A stretch of DNA of 64,000 nt from Agelas oroides (Eukaryota > Porifera > Demospongiae > Agelasida > Agelasidae). Where the stretch lies: contig OX422194.1 in NCBI GenBank assembly GCA_949130485.1, positions 7,417,991 to 7,481,990 of the forward strand, written 5' to 3'. The position numbers and the translations under genes are program-made. This document shows positions 24,301 to 35,100 of this stretch, piece by piece (position 1 is the first letter of the stretch; the number at the start of each line of letters is the position of its first letter). The notes beneath the pieces were generated by a model. That model was not told the DNA's origin. It ran no database searches and saw nothing but the letters and a program-made list of their open reading frames with translations.

Positions 24301-25142
24301 TATGGAGAATTATTGACATGGCTAAGTTCCAGATATTTACAGTAACAATTTGAAATTACATAAACTGAATCAAAACATCAGACTACTGCTTATTTGTATC
24401 AGTAAATGGTTTTGGAACTGTTACAAGGCTACAAGCACTTATGCCACATGTAAATATTAGAAAGAGGGAGTGGGCGCTTGATCTGATCCAAAATACACCC
24501 TTACGCATTTCTATCTGAGCTTTTACAAACATGCAGTGCTGAATAAATATACTTAATGACTTCTCTCCTGTCTATAGCTCTATAGTAGCAAGAGAAACCA
24601 TGTATATACCTCTACATAGTTACAGTACTCCAGCAAACTTGAGTGGCAAGATTGTCAAAGCAGATATGAAACTGTGAAGCCAAATAGTCACGAGAACATT
24701 GTGACTCACAAGGTTATACCTATAGCTATTTGTCCTCTACTAGACTGTGGCTTTATGTGGCTACTAATATTTCTGTGGAAGTACCAGACCAAGGTTTCCA
24801 ATTTTTGCAGTTTAAAGTTTGAATCACTTGTTGCTTTGTGTTTTAGCCACACCACTCAATCATCATTGTTCCAAATTCAGCAGCTGAGAACAGTTCATTC
24901 CTGGAACTTTCTCCAGCACTACTGCACACACTTTGCTAGATCATGATGTAAAGGTATCTGGCAAAGCTCCACTTATGCTTAAAGTGTACTGTAATATAAT
25001 AGTCACTATAGTGTGTCATATATACAACCGTTATATTTGTGGCAATTACAAAAATGTATATTAAACCTTGTTGTGCGCACACGCTCCAAAGCCAGCAGCA
25101 CATGAGCAGTGAAGCAGTAAACAGTACAGCCTTCCCCACCAT
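21316..25142 (-). CDS. G3: short Ig/FN3 transmembrane receptor, intact
   Basis: Seven exons: 25067-25142 signal peptide (MVGKAVLFTASLLMCCW), 23490-23864 N-type Ig (125 aa, with ALLC, ACC, NWFFPNGT and CCQIPDA), 22402-22701 Ig-b, 22038-22313 FN3-2, 21698-21830 transmembrane, 21582-21620 juxtamembrane, 21316-21400 tail. They sum to 1,284 nt and read open throughout, giving a predicted 427-aa single-pass type I protein. The membrane helix carries GVVVGACIG (GxxxGxxxG) followed by YWNKRHRKRR as a stop-transfer stretch. The tail contains SAYGV and DTYENPQ at the C-terminus; YENP fits an SH2-type pYxN ligand. It is the minimal member of the family: no Ig-a, FN3-1 or FN3-3, and one N domain. Ligand and role are unknown; receptor function is inferred. 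Confidence 0.85.
22922..23247. repeat. MITE-like element with 18-bp terminal inverted repeats
   Basis: The left end TAGGCCTTGATGGATTAT is matched with one mismatch by the complement of ATAATCCATCAGGGCCTA at the right end. Inside are AT-rich repeats of TACCTATTATTCT. The ATTATGCTAGCATAATTTTG portion near the right end resembles the border of the element at 62209-62722. It lies in the G3 intron between N-type and Ig-b exons. Confidence 0.7.
23865..25066 (-). other. First intron of G3
   Basis: This 1.2-kb intron separates the signal-peptide exon from the N-type Ig exon. No repeat or exon is recognised in it. Confidence 0.5.
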
Positions 25143-25482
25143 CTGTCTTCAGCAAATAGGACAATAGCTTCAGCCCTCGAGGAAGTAAGGAGTGATTCAG
25201 GTAGTCTTCCCCGGCGCGTGGTGGCTGTTCTGGGGTGTCCGCGTGCAGTGGCCCGGTTAGCTCACTTCTAACTTTGCGATATTACATTCGACATTCGGTC
25301 AGTGCGCAGTCGATTTCTGTTAGTGCGTTTCCACTTTTGAGTTTCAGACAAGCGCGTTTCTGCTTTTGCACTACAACTTTCGCTAAATAACACTTAGGCC
25401 TATGGTATCGCGCGTTCAATTCGGATTTACGGTAACACGTGGCATTTAATTGCGTTTTCCATAGGCCATCTTGCGCTTCTAC

Positions 25483-25599
25483 TGCTACCACTGCGTCTGC
25501 CTGCTGCTACAACTGCGTCTGCCTGCTACTACCACTGCGTCTGCCTGCTGCTACAACTGCGTCTGCCTGCTACTACCACTGCGTCTGCCTGCTGCCAAG
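25483..25599. repeat. 22-bp tandem repeat upstream of G3
   Basis: About five copies of a 22-bp unit (ACTGCGTCTGCCTGCTGCTA plus two bases, alternating with CTACTACC variants) begin at 25490. The array starts about 340 bp upstream of the G3 start codon, inside its probable promoter region. The unit alternates between two forms, giving a 44-bp higher-order period. Confidence 0.9.
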
Positions 25600-26759
25600 T
25601 AGGAGAGGAGGTCAGTGTGGGGGGAAGGGTTAATTATGCCGCTGCATGATTGCATGTAGTGGAAGCTTAAAAGCAGCAGTGCATAATTTCCCAATATGAA
25701 ATAATATTGTGTAGGTTGTGCCTGCCAATTCCTCAGAAACCCACTAATCAAGCCATACAGAAAAATCTTCAGAGGCTTGATGAGTTACCCTATTGCAAAA
25801 CTTGATGTAGCCACATTCTATAGCCAGCCGAAGTTCTTTGTTGGATCAAAGCTAGCTGTCAAAGAAGGTGCTACGATTTGTGCTCAAGATTTGGTGTGCA
25901 CGGGCAGTGGTCCCTTCCAAAATGTATTTTAAAGTTTGGTGAGTGTACGTGGAAAAGAATCGAGTAATGAGCTTGGTGTATTAGGGTGCGTAGTAAGGAC
26001 CTATTCTTATGCGATTTAAATAAAAAGCCTGTTGGGTGAGGTGGGTTTGTGATGCTGGTTACCAGCCTATTACAGCTAGAAGGTTGAAAGTAGACATGTG
26101 GGTAGGCAACTTGACACTCTATGTTTGTACCGAGTTGGGTGGGGAATGGGTGTGGCTTAGCCTGCATCAAAGGAAGAGCATTTCACCTTATTTTAGCCCA
26201 GTACGTATGCAATACAAATGGGATTCGGAACCCCCAGATTGGAGCCCCCCCCCCCCCAAATTCGGACCTGGGGTCCCCATACTCTTGAGATGCGGGGCCC
26301 GTCTTTAATACACCGGCTGATCCCCGGGACTCTGGTACTATGAATACGGGGATCCCTCAGTCGGATGGACCCCTGAGTTTTAATACACAACAACTAACAC
26401 AATCAAATTGTATAGTGGGAATGGACTGGAAACTAGCTATGTAGGATCAACTACTTCTGTGCCTTCACTGTCATGGGAGTATTATTTTGGTGCCTTCTCA
26501 GCTGGCTCCAGTCAGTCTGGTAAAGAAGGCTCTCTGTTACCAACAAGAAACCAGATAACTTGCAGAGGTATAATGACTGAAAACTGAGACAGGTGTTGGT
26601 ACAGTGCAAGAGTTAAGAGTGGAGTATCTAAGCTGTTATCTACAAGTGCCACAAAGCAAAATCTGAATTACATATTACTAACAGCAATTTATAACATGCA
26701 ACTGTGTGAGTAGATGTATGTAAACAGCCACTTTGCATAGCAAAACAATTACTGTCAAT
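25600..26759. other. Spacer between G3 promoter and relic tail exon
   Basis: A run of 13-14 C residues at about 26246-26259 is flanked by GC-rich, partly palindromic sequence (GGACCTGGGGTCC near 26265, GGGGATCCC near 26348). I see no gene. Confidence 0.4.
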
Positions 26760-27049
26760 TCATTGAGGATGTTCATAGACATCCTCCATCCCACTCTGAG
26801 CAGCCACTCCTCCATAAGCAGCACACTCCTTCATTGCAATGTCAGTGCTGTGGGTTGGGGAAAAGAGCTGCAAGGCTTGTAGCTATACACAATGATCTAC
26901 AGGTATAGCCGTCAGTCTCAATCCTAACCCATTCTGCTCACAAATATGTCAGGCAGCTTCACTCTTCATTAGTAATCAGTGCAAATGGCCAGGGACAAAC
27001 TAGAAATGTGACTTACTGTTTCTCTTGAGCGTCAACATTTCTTGTATTC
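26760..27049 (-). pseudogene. Orphan juxtamembrane and tail exons of a receptor gene
   Basis: Two intact exons lie alone: 27017-27049 (33 nt, juxtamembrane) and 26760-26847 (88 nt tail, ending EDVYEHPQ and stop, with AAYGGV). Splice sites and phases match those of G4. The surrounding 26600-27120 is closely similar to 32035-32455 at the G4 3' end, including introns and 3' flank. No transmembrane exon can be found upstream, so this is most likely the remains of a duplicated gene whose 5' part is lost. It could serve as an alternative 3' end for nothing visible here. Confidence 0.72.
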
Positions 27050-28605
27050 CTGTGGTAAGTACGGCATAGCGAAAGCAAACATTAGTGCATATCTACAGAT
27101 CAAAGCGTGCAAATTGTAAGTGTAGAACACTTATGGGATACCTGTTTTGCCTGGCACTTGTTCTTGACCGCCCTTTGTTATCACAAAATAAACTGACTGT
27201 GAGAACTGAGAGGCTTCATTCCTGGTAAAGTGGATCAACACAAAATTAATTATTGGCGGGTTGGATCCACCCATAAATTCTCAGAATTGAATTTCATATG
27301 CTTTCTTTGCACAAATACGGTAGTCATGTGACGTGGTATTGAGACCATATAACATACTGTTTATTGACATTAACATTTTCGGCAGTGTGACGAACAACTA
27401 TTTGTGAAATATTAACTATGTATACACATTACATTGTGGAACAGCATGTATAGTAGGGGAAATCCCTTCTTGAATCACTGTGAGGGGTGAGGGTGGTAGA
27501 GCTGCATGGTGAAGGGAGGCTCTTGGTGACTGAATGTTCTAGGTAGATGTCATTAACAAATATGCACTCAGATTGGATGTCTGATGCTTGCCTGGCCTGG
27601 CAAATTCAATCATTCATTCATTGCATGATCTGTATCTTGCATCTTAGGGTGTGATGTAGCATGTAGAAGAGAGATATGAGCAACATTTTTCTATTGCCTA
27701 CGTAATGGTTATATAATCTTTGTTGGCCATGACAAATATTTAAAGCCTAATAACAACCCTTGAAGCCTTGCGTGAGTTGCTAATAACTATAAGTCTGTGA
27801 CAACTGGCTTGCAAAGAACCATAGCAGCAGTGGATGTCACGGTGCTGTTCGTAGTATTGAGATTTCAGGTCAAGCTTCTTGGTTCTGAGAAGTGGATCAA
27901 GTCTGGAAGTCTTGATTCGATTGTAAACAAAGAAGGTAGGGAGTACAGTTTAGTGCTATGCATGTAACCCTTATATGTAGCTAGTAATCTGTAGGTGCTT
28001 AGCTAGTAGTAGCAATTAGCCTCATTCTCACCCATGCACAAGAGTCTTGGAATGGGGGGGAAAAAAACAACCTTTTACTTAGTTACTTCAACCCACATTT
28101 CGGTCATCTCATTTGCAGCCAGTAGTCAATCTATCAAGCCATGGCATAAAGTTAAAGGAATGCTTATAAATACCGTAGATCCGTGTAGCTTCTCCCTTTA
28201 GTTAAATTATAGTCTTTCCTTTCAGAAGACCTATAAATCAACATTCTGGTAGAGGTTTGGCGTTGCTTTCATCTGGCCCTGGAGGAATGCCTTGGTTGCA
28301 TGGTTATGGTAGAAATGCCAAGAATGTAGCTAATAGATCTTCTGAAAGGAGAGAATGATTTAACTAAAGAAGAAACTCTTTAACCTATTTGGTAGCATTT
28401 TTTGGATAATGCATACCACTTACACAACTGAGAGGACCTAAAACTACGGCTACAGTTACCAAAGTGTTTTTATACAGTAGCAATGTCACCTGTATATGCT
28501 TAGCTAGTATGCACTATATTTAGAAATTTGTCACAAGATCTGTGGCAGTGGGTGTGAGTACAAATTACTGCAGCTGTAACTTTCACTTGCAGGTCTTGAA
28601 GAACA
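27050..28605. other. 5' flank of the kinase gene
   Basis: This interval includes a foldback at about 28187-28380, whose arms pair the TCTCCCTTTAGTTAAAT and CTTTCAGAAGA regions with their complements. A good acceptor (TTCACTTGCAG) ends at about 28592, so the kinase transcript probably has a 5' UTR intron; the upstream exon could end at a GT site near 27934, which is a guess. Confidence 0.4.
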
Positions 28606-30885
28606 ATGGCTCAGCAACCCCAGCCCCAGTATGAGTTTCACTATCAAAGTGTTGAACTCCTCAAAAATGAGTCTCTTGGTATTGGGTCATATGGTGCCGT
28701 CTATAAGGCTATGTGTGACGACTTGACCTGTGCTGCTAAAATCCTCCACCCTGCTCTCTTCCAATTCACTGCCCCAGGAAGTACAAACATTATGAAAAAG
28801 TTTGAGCAAGAGTGTCGTCTTTTGAGTGCCATAAAGCACCCACACATTGTCCAATACTTGGGTACATACCACGATCCTGAGTCGAGGCTGCCAGTGCTCC
28901 TAATGGAGTTAATGGATGAGAGTTTGAGCTGTTTCCTGAAGCGATCCCACAAACCACTCCCCTACCACACTGAAGTTAATCTTTGTCATGACATAGCCAT
29001 GGCCCTTTCCTACCTCCACTCCAATGGCATCATCCATCGAGATCTATCAAGCAATAATGTGTTGCTGATTGCAGGCAGCAGGGCCAAAGTGACAGACTTT
29101 GGAATGGTGCAGCTTTACGATGTGAACCACAGCACAGAGCACCTCCCACCCCTCACTCTGTGCCCAGGTACAATGGTGTACATGTCTCCAGAAACACTAG
29201 GGGAGCCCCCAGTCTATACTGACAAGCTGGACAGCTTTTCTTATGGTGTTCTTGGTGTTCAGATCATGACCCGGCAGTTTCCTAAACCTGGGAACCGCTT
29301 CAAGATTATGGAGATCAGCGATTCAAGGATACCGTCTGGTGAAGTTCAGGTCAAAGTTCCTGAAATTGAACGTCGAAAATTCCACATTGACCTGATTGAC
29401 TTAGCACACCCCCTGCTGCCAGTTGCTCTTGACTGCCTAAAGGATAGAGATAGAGAAAGGCCATCTTGTCATGAGCTTTGTGGTCGCATATCCACACTGA
29501 AAGCATCCCCCAAGTACACTGAGAGTGTGCAGCAGTCTCAAGTGAATACACAATGTGTTAACATAGAGAAAGAAGTGCAACAATCACAGCAGGTCCAAGA
29601 CCTTCAACAACAGCTGCAAGAGAAAGAACAAGAAGTCCAGCAACCACAGCATTTAGGACTACAGAATTTACTTACTGCAGCCAATGACCAACTCCAAACA
29701 CTCCAACAACAACTCACCACAAAGGATGAGCAACTTGCTGGTAAAGACAAGCAATTAGCAGGTAAGGACCATCAGCTACAGCTGAAAGAAGCAGCCATAG
29801 CCGGTCATCAGCAGGAGATTCAGCAGCTCAGACAACAGCTTGAGAAAGTGGTTGCAGAGTTCCAGGAACACCTGGAGAGGGAGAAGCTGACCCAAGACCA
29901 GAGGAGGCTGCAAAAGCAGCCAAGGCAGAGACAAAATGAGGTAGAGGTTAGTGGTGCAGCCGTAAGTGGTGTCGACGTGAAGCTGAGGTGGAAGGGTGGT
30001 GGAAGGGCACCTTGTAAGATGTATGGAGAAGTAGCTACTATGGATGGGAGTGTGGCATATTTCCGACCAGGGGATATTTATTCAAAGGGTGTGTTCGCCT
30101 ACAATTCTACTAATAACAAATGGTCTGAACTTCCTGAGTGTCCTAACTATGGTTTCAGTCTGGCAGTGGCCAACAGTCTCCTCACTGCCATTGGTGGTAA
30201 AACGCCAAGTGAGCAAGTTACTAACTCACTCCTGAGCCTCACTGACAAGAAATGGAGAGAGCAGTTCCCTCCCATGCCAACCAAGCGCTGGGTGACTATC
30301 ACAGTGTGCAGTGGCTGGTCTTTGGTTGTAGCTGGAGGAGTGGGAGGAGGACGCATAAAACTGAGCACTGTTGAAGTGATGGACACAGAGACCCTACAGT
30401 GGTCCACAGCCAACAGCCTCCCACACCCACTTTTTCGATCATCACTAACACTCTGTGGAGACCAGGTTTACATGGTGGGAGGTTGGGATCAAGATGGTGA
30501 AAAATCAAAGTCAATATTCACCTGCTCACTGGCTTCCCTTCTTCAGTCTTGTCAGCCACAGTCCCGGAAAGTGCAATTAAAGACTTCATTGACTAGCAGA
30601 GCTGAAGTATGGCACAAACTAACTGATACCCCATTTACCTTATCCACATATGCCTCGCTGCAGGGACAACTGTTGGCAGTAGGTGGGTGTGATTCATATG
30701 GTAAAACGACAACTGCCATTCACATGTACAACACAACAACCGACTCCTGGAAGGTCATCAGCCACATGGCAACTCCTCGTTCTCATTGTCTAGTAACAAC
30801 CTTCCCTCATAATGAACTCATAGTAGTGGGCGGTTTTGCACCTGATGGTATGAAAAACTCAGTAGAAATTGCCAGCATCATTTGA
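28606..30885 (+). CDS. Protein kinase / coiled-coil / Kelch-repeat protein
   Basis: A single uninterrupted frame of 759 codons. Residues about 16-300 form a complete protein kinase domain: glycine loop GIGSYGAV (25-32), lysine K45, probable C-helix glutamate E69, catalytic HRDLSSNN (144-151), DFG (164-166) and SPE (194-196). All residues needed for catalysis are present; the HRDLSSNN form suits the tyrosine-kinase-like/RIPK-like groups but specificity is uncertain. Residues about 325-440 are rich in Q, K and L with heptad spacing, predicting a coiled coil for self-association. Residues about 465-759 show Kelch-type blades (repeated GG followed by a spaced W, such as AVGGCDSYG ... DSWKVI and VVGGFAPDG). 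No signal peptide or membrane segment is seen, so it is cytosolic. The start ATG lies 14 nt after an acceptor site. It is on the opposite strand to the receptors and has no introns in the coding part. Partners are unknown. Confidence 0.9.
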   Translation: MAQQPQPQYEFHYQSVELLKNESLGIGSYGAVYKAMCDDLTCAAKILHPALFQFTAPGSTNIMKKFEQECRLLSAIKHPHIVQYLGTYHDPESRLPVLLMELMDESLSCFLKRSHKPLPYHTEVNLCHDIAMALSYLHSNGIIHRDLSSNNVLLIAGSRAKVTDFGMVQLYDVNHSTEHLPPLTLCPGTMVYMSPETLGEPPVYTDKLDSFSYGVLGVQIMTRQFPKPGNRFKIMEISDSRIPSGEVQVKVPEIERRKFHIDLIDLAHPLLPVALDCLKDRDRERPSCHELCGRISTLKASPKYTESVQQSQVNTQCVNIEKEVQQSQQVQDLQQQLQEKEQEVQQPQHLGLQNLLTAANDQLQTLQQQLTTKDEQLAGKDKQLAGKDHQLQLKEAAIAGHQQEIQQLRQQLEKVVAEFQEHLEREKLTQDQRRLQKQPRQRQNEVEVSGAAVSGVDVKLRWKGGGRAPCKMYGEVATMDGSVAYFRPGDIYSKGVFAYNSTNNKWSELPECPNYGFSLAVANSLLTAIGGKTPSEQVTNSLLSLTDKKWREQFPPMPTKRWVTITVCSGWSLVVAGGVGGGRIKLSTVEVMDTETLQWSTANSLPHPLFRSSLTLCGDQVYMVGGWDQDGEKSKSIFTCSLASLLQSCQPQSRKVQLKTSLTSRAEVWHKLTDTPFTLSTYASLQGQLLAVGGCDSYGKTTTAIHMYNTTTDSWKVISHMATPRSHCLVTTFPHNELIVVGGFAPDGMKNSVEIASII

Positions 30886-31002
30886 CAGTGTGTAGTTGTA
30901 TTGAACTCTGAACACATAATTATTGTACAATTACTTTGTTTCTGTGGAGATGATATACAATTTTTTATCTCGATTTGAATATTGCCATCACACAATGAAA
31001 CA

Positions 31003-31560
31003 TTGTCCAATACCTGGGTACATACAGGTCTTTGCAGGTAGGTTGAGGGAAAGCCTTATAAGTGTACAGAGTAGAAAATCAATGAACCGTAACCTTGTGT
31101 AAACTTCCTGCCCTAATTAAATCACTTATGTACCACGATCCTGAGTTGAGGCTGCCAGTGCTCCTAATGGAGTTAATGAAGGAGAGTTTGATCAACTGCA
31201 AACACTCAAACTACAACTCACCATAACAGGTGAGCAGCTAGTTGTTAAGGAGAAGCAACTATATAGCAAGTAAAGACCATCAGCTATGTACAGCCTAAAG
31301 AAGCAGCCATAGCCACGCATGATCATGATCAGTAAGTGATTTAGCAGGTGATAGATACAGCAGCAAGTGGTGGTAGCATCAACCTGATGGTGGAAAGGCA
31401 GGCACCCTTGGAGGAGTGGCTACTAGGGATGGGAGTACAAGGGGCATATTTCTGACTAGAAGGTGTTTATTCAAAGGAACAGAGACAGAGAAAGGCCATC
31501 TTGTCCTGAGCTTTGTGGTCACATGTCCATTCCCCAAATAAACTGAGTCACGGTGCAACA
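31003..31560 (+). pseudogene. Scrambled partial copy of the kinase/Kelch gene
   Basis: Pieces of the neighbouring gene recur here out of order. The segments 31003-31024 and 31127-31180 match the kinase N-lobe (28848-28930), 31185-31325 matches the coiled coil (29677-29820), 31350-31480 matches the coiled-coil/Kelch junction (29941-30089), and 31481-31575 matches the kinase C-lobe (29448-29551). Frames are interrupted by stops and indels. It is a pseudogene produced by duplication followed by internal rearrangement. Confidence 0.8.
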
Positions 31561-32108
31561 GTCCCAAGTAAATACTGAACCAACAAAAAAGCCAACACTC
31601 ATTTGCATGGCCCCTTGAACCAGCAAGAATGCTACCCTTACACAACCACTCCCTACACCTCACGGAAGACTAGGGAAACCCCCTCTGAGGGAGCACCTCC
31701 CACGCTATAACTATTTAGTTTGCCTGAGCACACTATAGTCATGTGATGTGTGATGGTGGAATCATGTGACATACCTTCCATTTCTAAATGTTTGGCATTT
31801 AAATCTGTTTATGCTTTGAACAAAGAAAATTAAATGTGTGAAAGATGCACTACATATATATATTGTAAGTGCTACTTTGTGGAACTCTCACTCATGATAG
31901 CACAAAAATTTAGATCATCGATTATATTCTTTTAAACACGGATATTTTCCTAAGTACAGTTTAAGACTTGTGATTCCCAATGGGTTAAGTAAGTATACAC
32001 CACTTTACTGATGTGTTTAAGGTAAGCCTTGAAATCTGAATTAACAGCAACTGTGTGAGTAGATGTATGTAAATAGCCACTTTGTATAGCAAAACAGTTA
32101 CTGTCAAT

Positions 32109-35100
32109 TCACTGAGGATTCTCATAGACAGCTTCCATCCCACTGTGGGTAGTCACTCCTCCATATGCAGCACACTCCTTCATTACAATGTCAGTGCTGT
32201 GGGTTGGGGAACAGAGCTGCAAGGCTTATAGCTATACACACAATGATCTACAGGTATAGCCGTCACTCTCAACCCTAACCCATTCTGCTCACAAATATGT
32301 CAAGCAGCTTCACTCTTCATTAGTAATCAGTGCAAATGGCCAGGGACAAACTAGAAATGTGACTTACTGTTTCTCTTGAGCATCAACATTTCTCATATTC
32401 CTGTGGTAAGTATGGCATAGCGAAAGCAAAGATTAGAGATCAAAGCATGCACAAAAGTACTTTAATTTACCTTTTATTCCATATAAGAAGAATCACAGCA
32501 TACAACAGGGTTGTTCCGATAAATGTTGCCACAACCGCACCAACAAGAGATCCAATTCCTATCATTTGAGGATGGACTACAGTGGGAGGTGGAGCTGTGA
32601 ATTAAGATGGGAAGAAGTACCAGCAAGAGACCCAGATCCATTACTTGTAGGCTGTAAGTGGAAATTGTTGTGCTTTTTAATACGTAGGTCTCATGCACGA
32701 ACAACCAACAACAAAATTTCAGTATAAAAGGGCAGGCCTAGGTGAGTCACCCACTGCATGTATACTATTGTACAGGATGTTGTAAGTCTATAACCTAACT
32801 GAAAAATCTGGCTAAGTACAATTAAACAGTCAACAAGTGAGTGGATATAGGCTGCAAAATTGTAGATTATACTTCCAGTATAAGCAAACACAATTTTCTG
32901 TCTAGCAACTAGGAAACTAACAGGTGTTGGTAGTAGCTGCTGCTACTGTCAGTCTTCTCTCCTCCCCGGGCCCAGCAGCTGTGTAGGCCCTCACTGAGAT
33001 GGTGTAGGTGGACTCTGGTCTCAGGCCAGTCAGCTCTACAGAGGTGGCTGTGACATTCACCACTCCCCCACCTTCCTGTCCTCCCTGTCCCTGGTAGTGA
33101 ACCTCATAGACAAGGATGTCACCACTTGGTGTGAGGGGAGGGTCCCAGGTGATCAGTAGTGTGGTATTGGTGACACTCAATGAGCTCACCAGCCCTGGAA
33201 CTAGAAATGAGAACAGCATGCATACATCTGTGTCTGCAACCTAAAATTGTGAACAGATTTGACTAAAGGTAGGAGAATATCTAACAGTAGAACACCATAC
33301 AGACACACACTTACTGTTCACAGGGCCTGTTGTTCAAGGTATGACAGCAGGAACAGTGGGTGTGGTAGATCGGTTTGAAAGGGAATGGATCACTGCGGTT
33401 TATAGACACTTAAAATATAGTACTTACCTATTGTGACCATTATGGGCCCAGCCATGGAGCTTGGAAAACTAGAAGACAGAGTTATGATACTGATGGAGTA
33501 AGTCAGGGGACTCTGTGGTGGAGTGATTGTTATAGTGTGGTCAGTTACACTAGCCCCAACATCCACACTGCCCTGGTCAGTCCCTCCACTGTAGGATATC
33601 CTGTACCCAGTCACAGTGGCTCCTGAGACTGGTGCAGTCCAGGAGACTCTGATACTAGTGTGACCTACTTGTGTAGCACTGAGACCAGTTGGTGGGTTGG
33701 CACCTGTTGAGTGTAACATTAGCTCAAGAACTGCAAGTGTAACTCCTCCTCCTTCACACAAGACTTACGCCATATTGAATCTGAGATCTCTTACCAACTG
33801 CTAGGCTTCTGGTACTTCCTGAAGGTGTCCTGATGTTGGACACACTGCACTGATACTCTCCCACCAGTCTCCCAGTCACTGTCAGTGTGTGGGTGTAGGT
33901 GGCTGTCACTGCATCTGTCACTTGAGAAGAGATACTGTAGGTGCTGTCATCACTGAGCATTATGCCATCCCTTCTCCAGGAGACAGTGGTGGCAGGACCA
34001 TCAGTAGAGGTGCAGGTGAGGGTGAACACAGGAGGGTCAGTGACAGAGTCCGTGTTCAACTGGAAGGTAATTTCACCTCGAATAGTAACCTGGCCTGTTG
34101 GAAGTGAAAGTAGCTAAATTCATCACACAAATAATTATGGCAAAAGCAATGTTGCTCTAGTTGGCAGTGGGTAATATTTGCAGTGTCCCATGCAATTTTA
34201 TAAACAGGACCTGACTTGTATACTGTGATACACCCCATTTTCATCTACCTATAGTTCACAGCATCAGGAGAAATGGCCCTTGTTTTCAACTAATGAGTGC
34301 ATGAGAGTACTGGGGAGTGTCCAACAGAATTGGATGTCTGATAAATTGCTCCAACAAATGAAACAGGGCCAACCAATTTTCATAACTCACCAGTGCTTGC
34401 CGTGTACACTCCAATACTTATGGTCTGATCAACACCTGCTGCATCAGGTATCACACAGCTGTAGATTCCATCCACTCCACCTCTCCTGCGATGCAGATGT
34501 ACTACACTCTGGCCTCTTGTTCTGTACATCTCCCACTGCTCACCAATTCTAGTTCCATTAGGAAAGAACCAGTTCCCTATGACAGGCCCCATGGTACCAG
34601 AGTAAGGAGATCGGCAACATGCTGTTAGGTCAGTTATGCATAGCAAGACATCATCACCACCTTCGCCAATGTCCTCCAGGGTCACGAGACTGTTGTTCTG
34701 ATATACTGTATCTCTGAACCAGAAACTGACACTCCCACCTGCACCCGGAATGGAAGTGATAACATGGGTTGATGTTTATGTGTTGAAACATGTTACACAT
34801 CTCGAGCTTGTCAGACAAGTATCCATTATAGCGGACATAAATGACATCAATATACAATGCATACATGTTGCATCCTGTGCATAGGGCATTTTCATGTATA
34901 TGAGTCTGCCATTAACAGGAAGATGTGGTTCAGCAATAGTTACAAAACTGCCAAGAAGAATGCATCAACACATAAGTCTCAGACCTAAACAATTTATGTA
35001 TATACCTGGCTTGAAATTCTGTTGTCATATAACTTTGAAAAAGTCACAAAACCGACTACTTCTTTACAGCTTGACTGAGCGAATTTCTAAACACTTGAAT

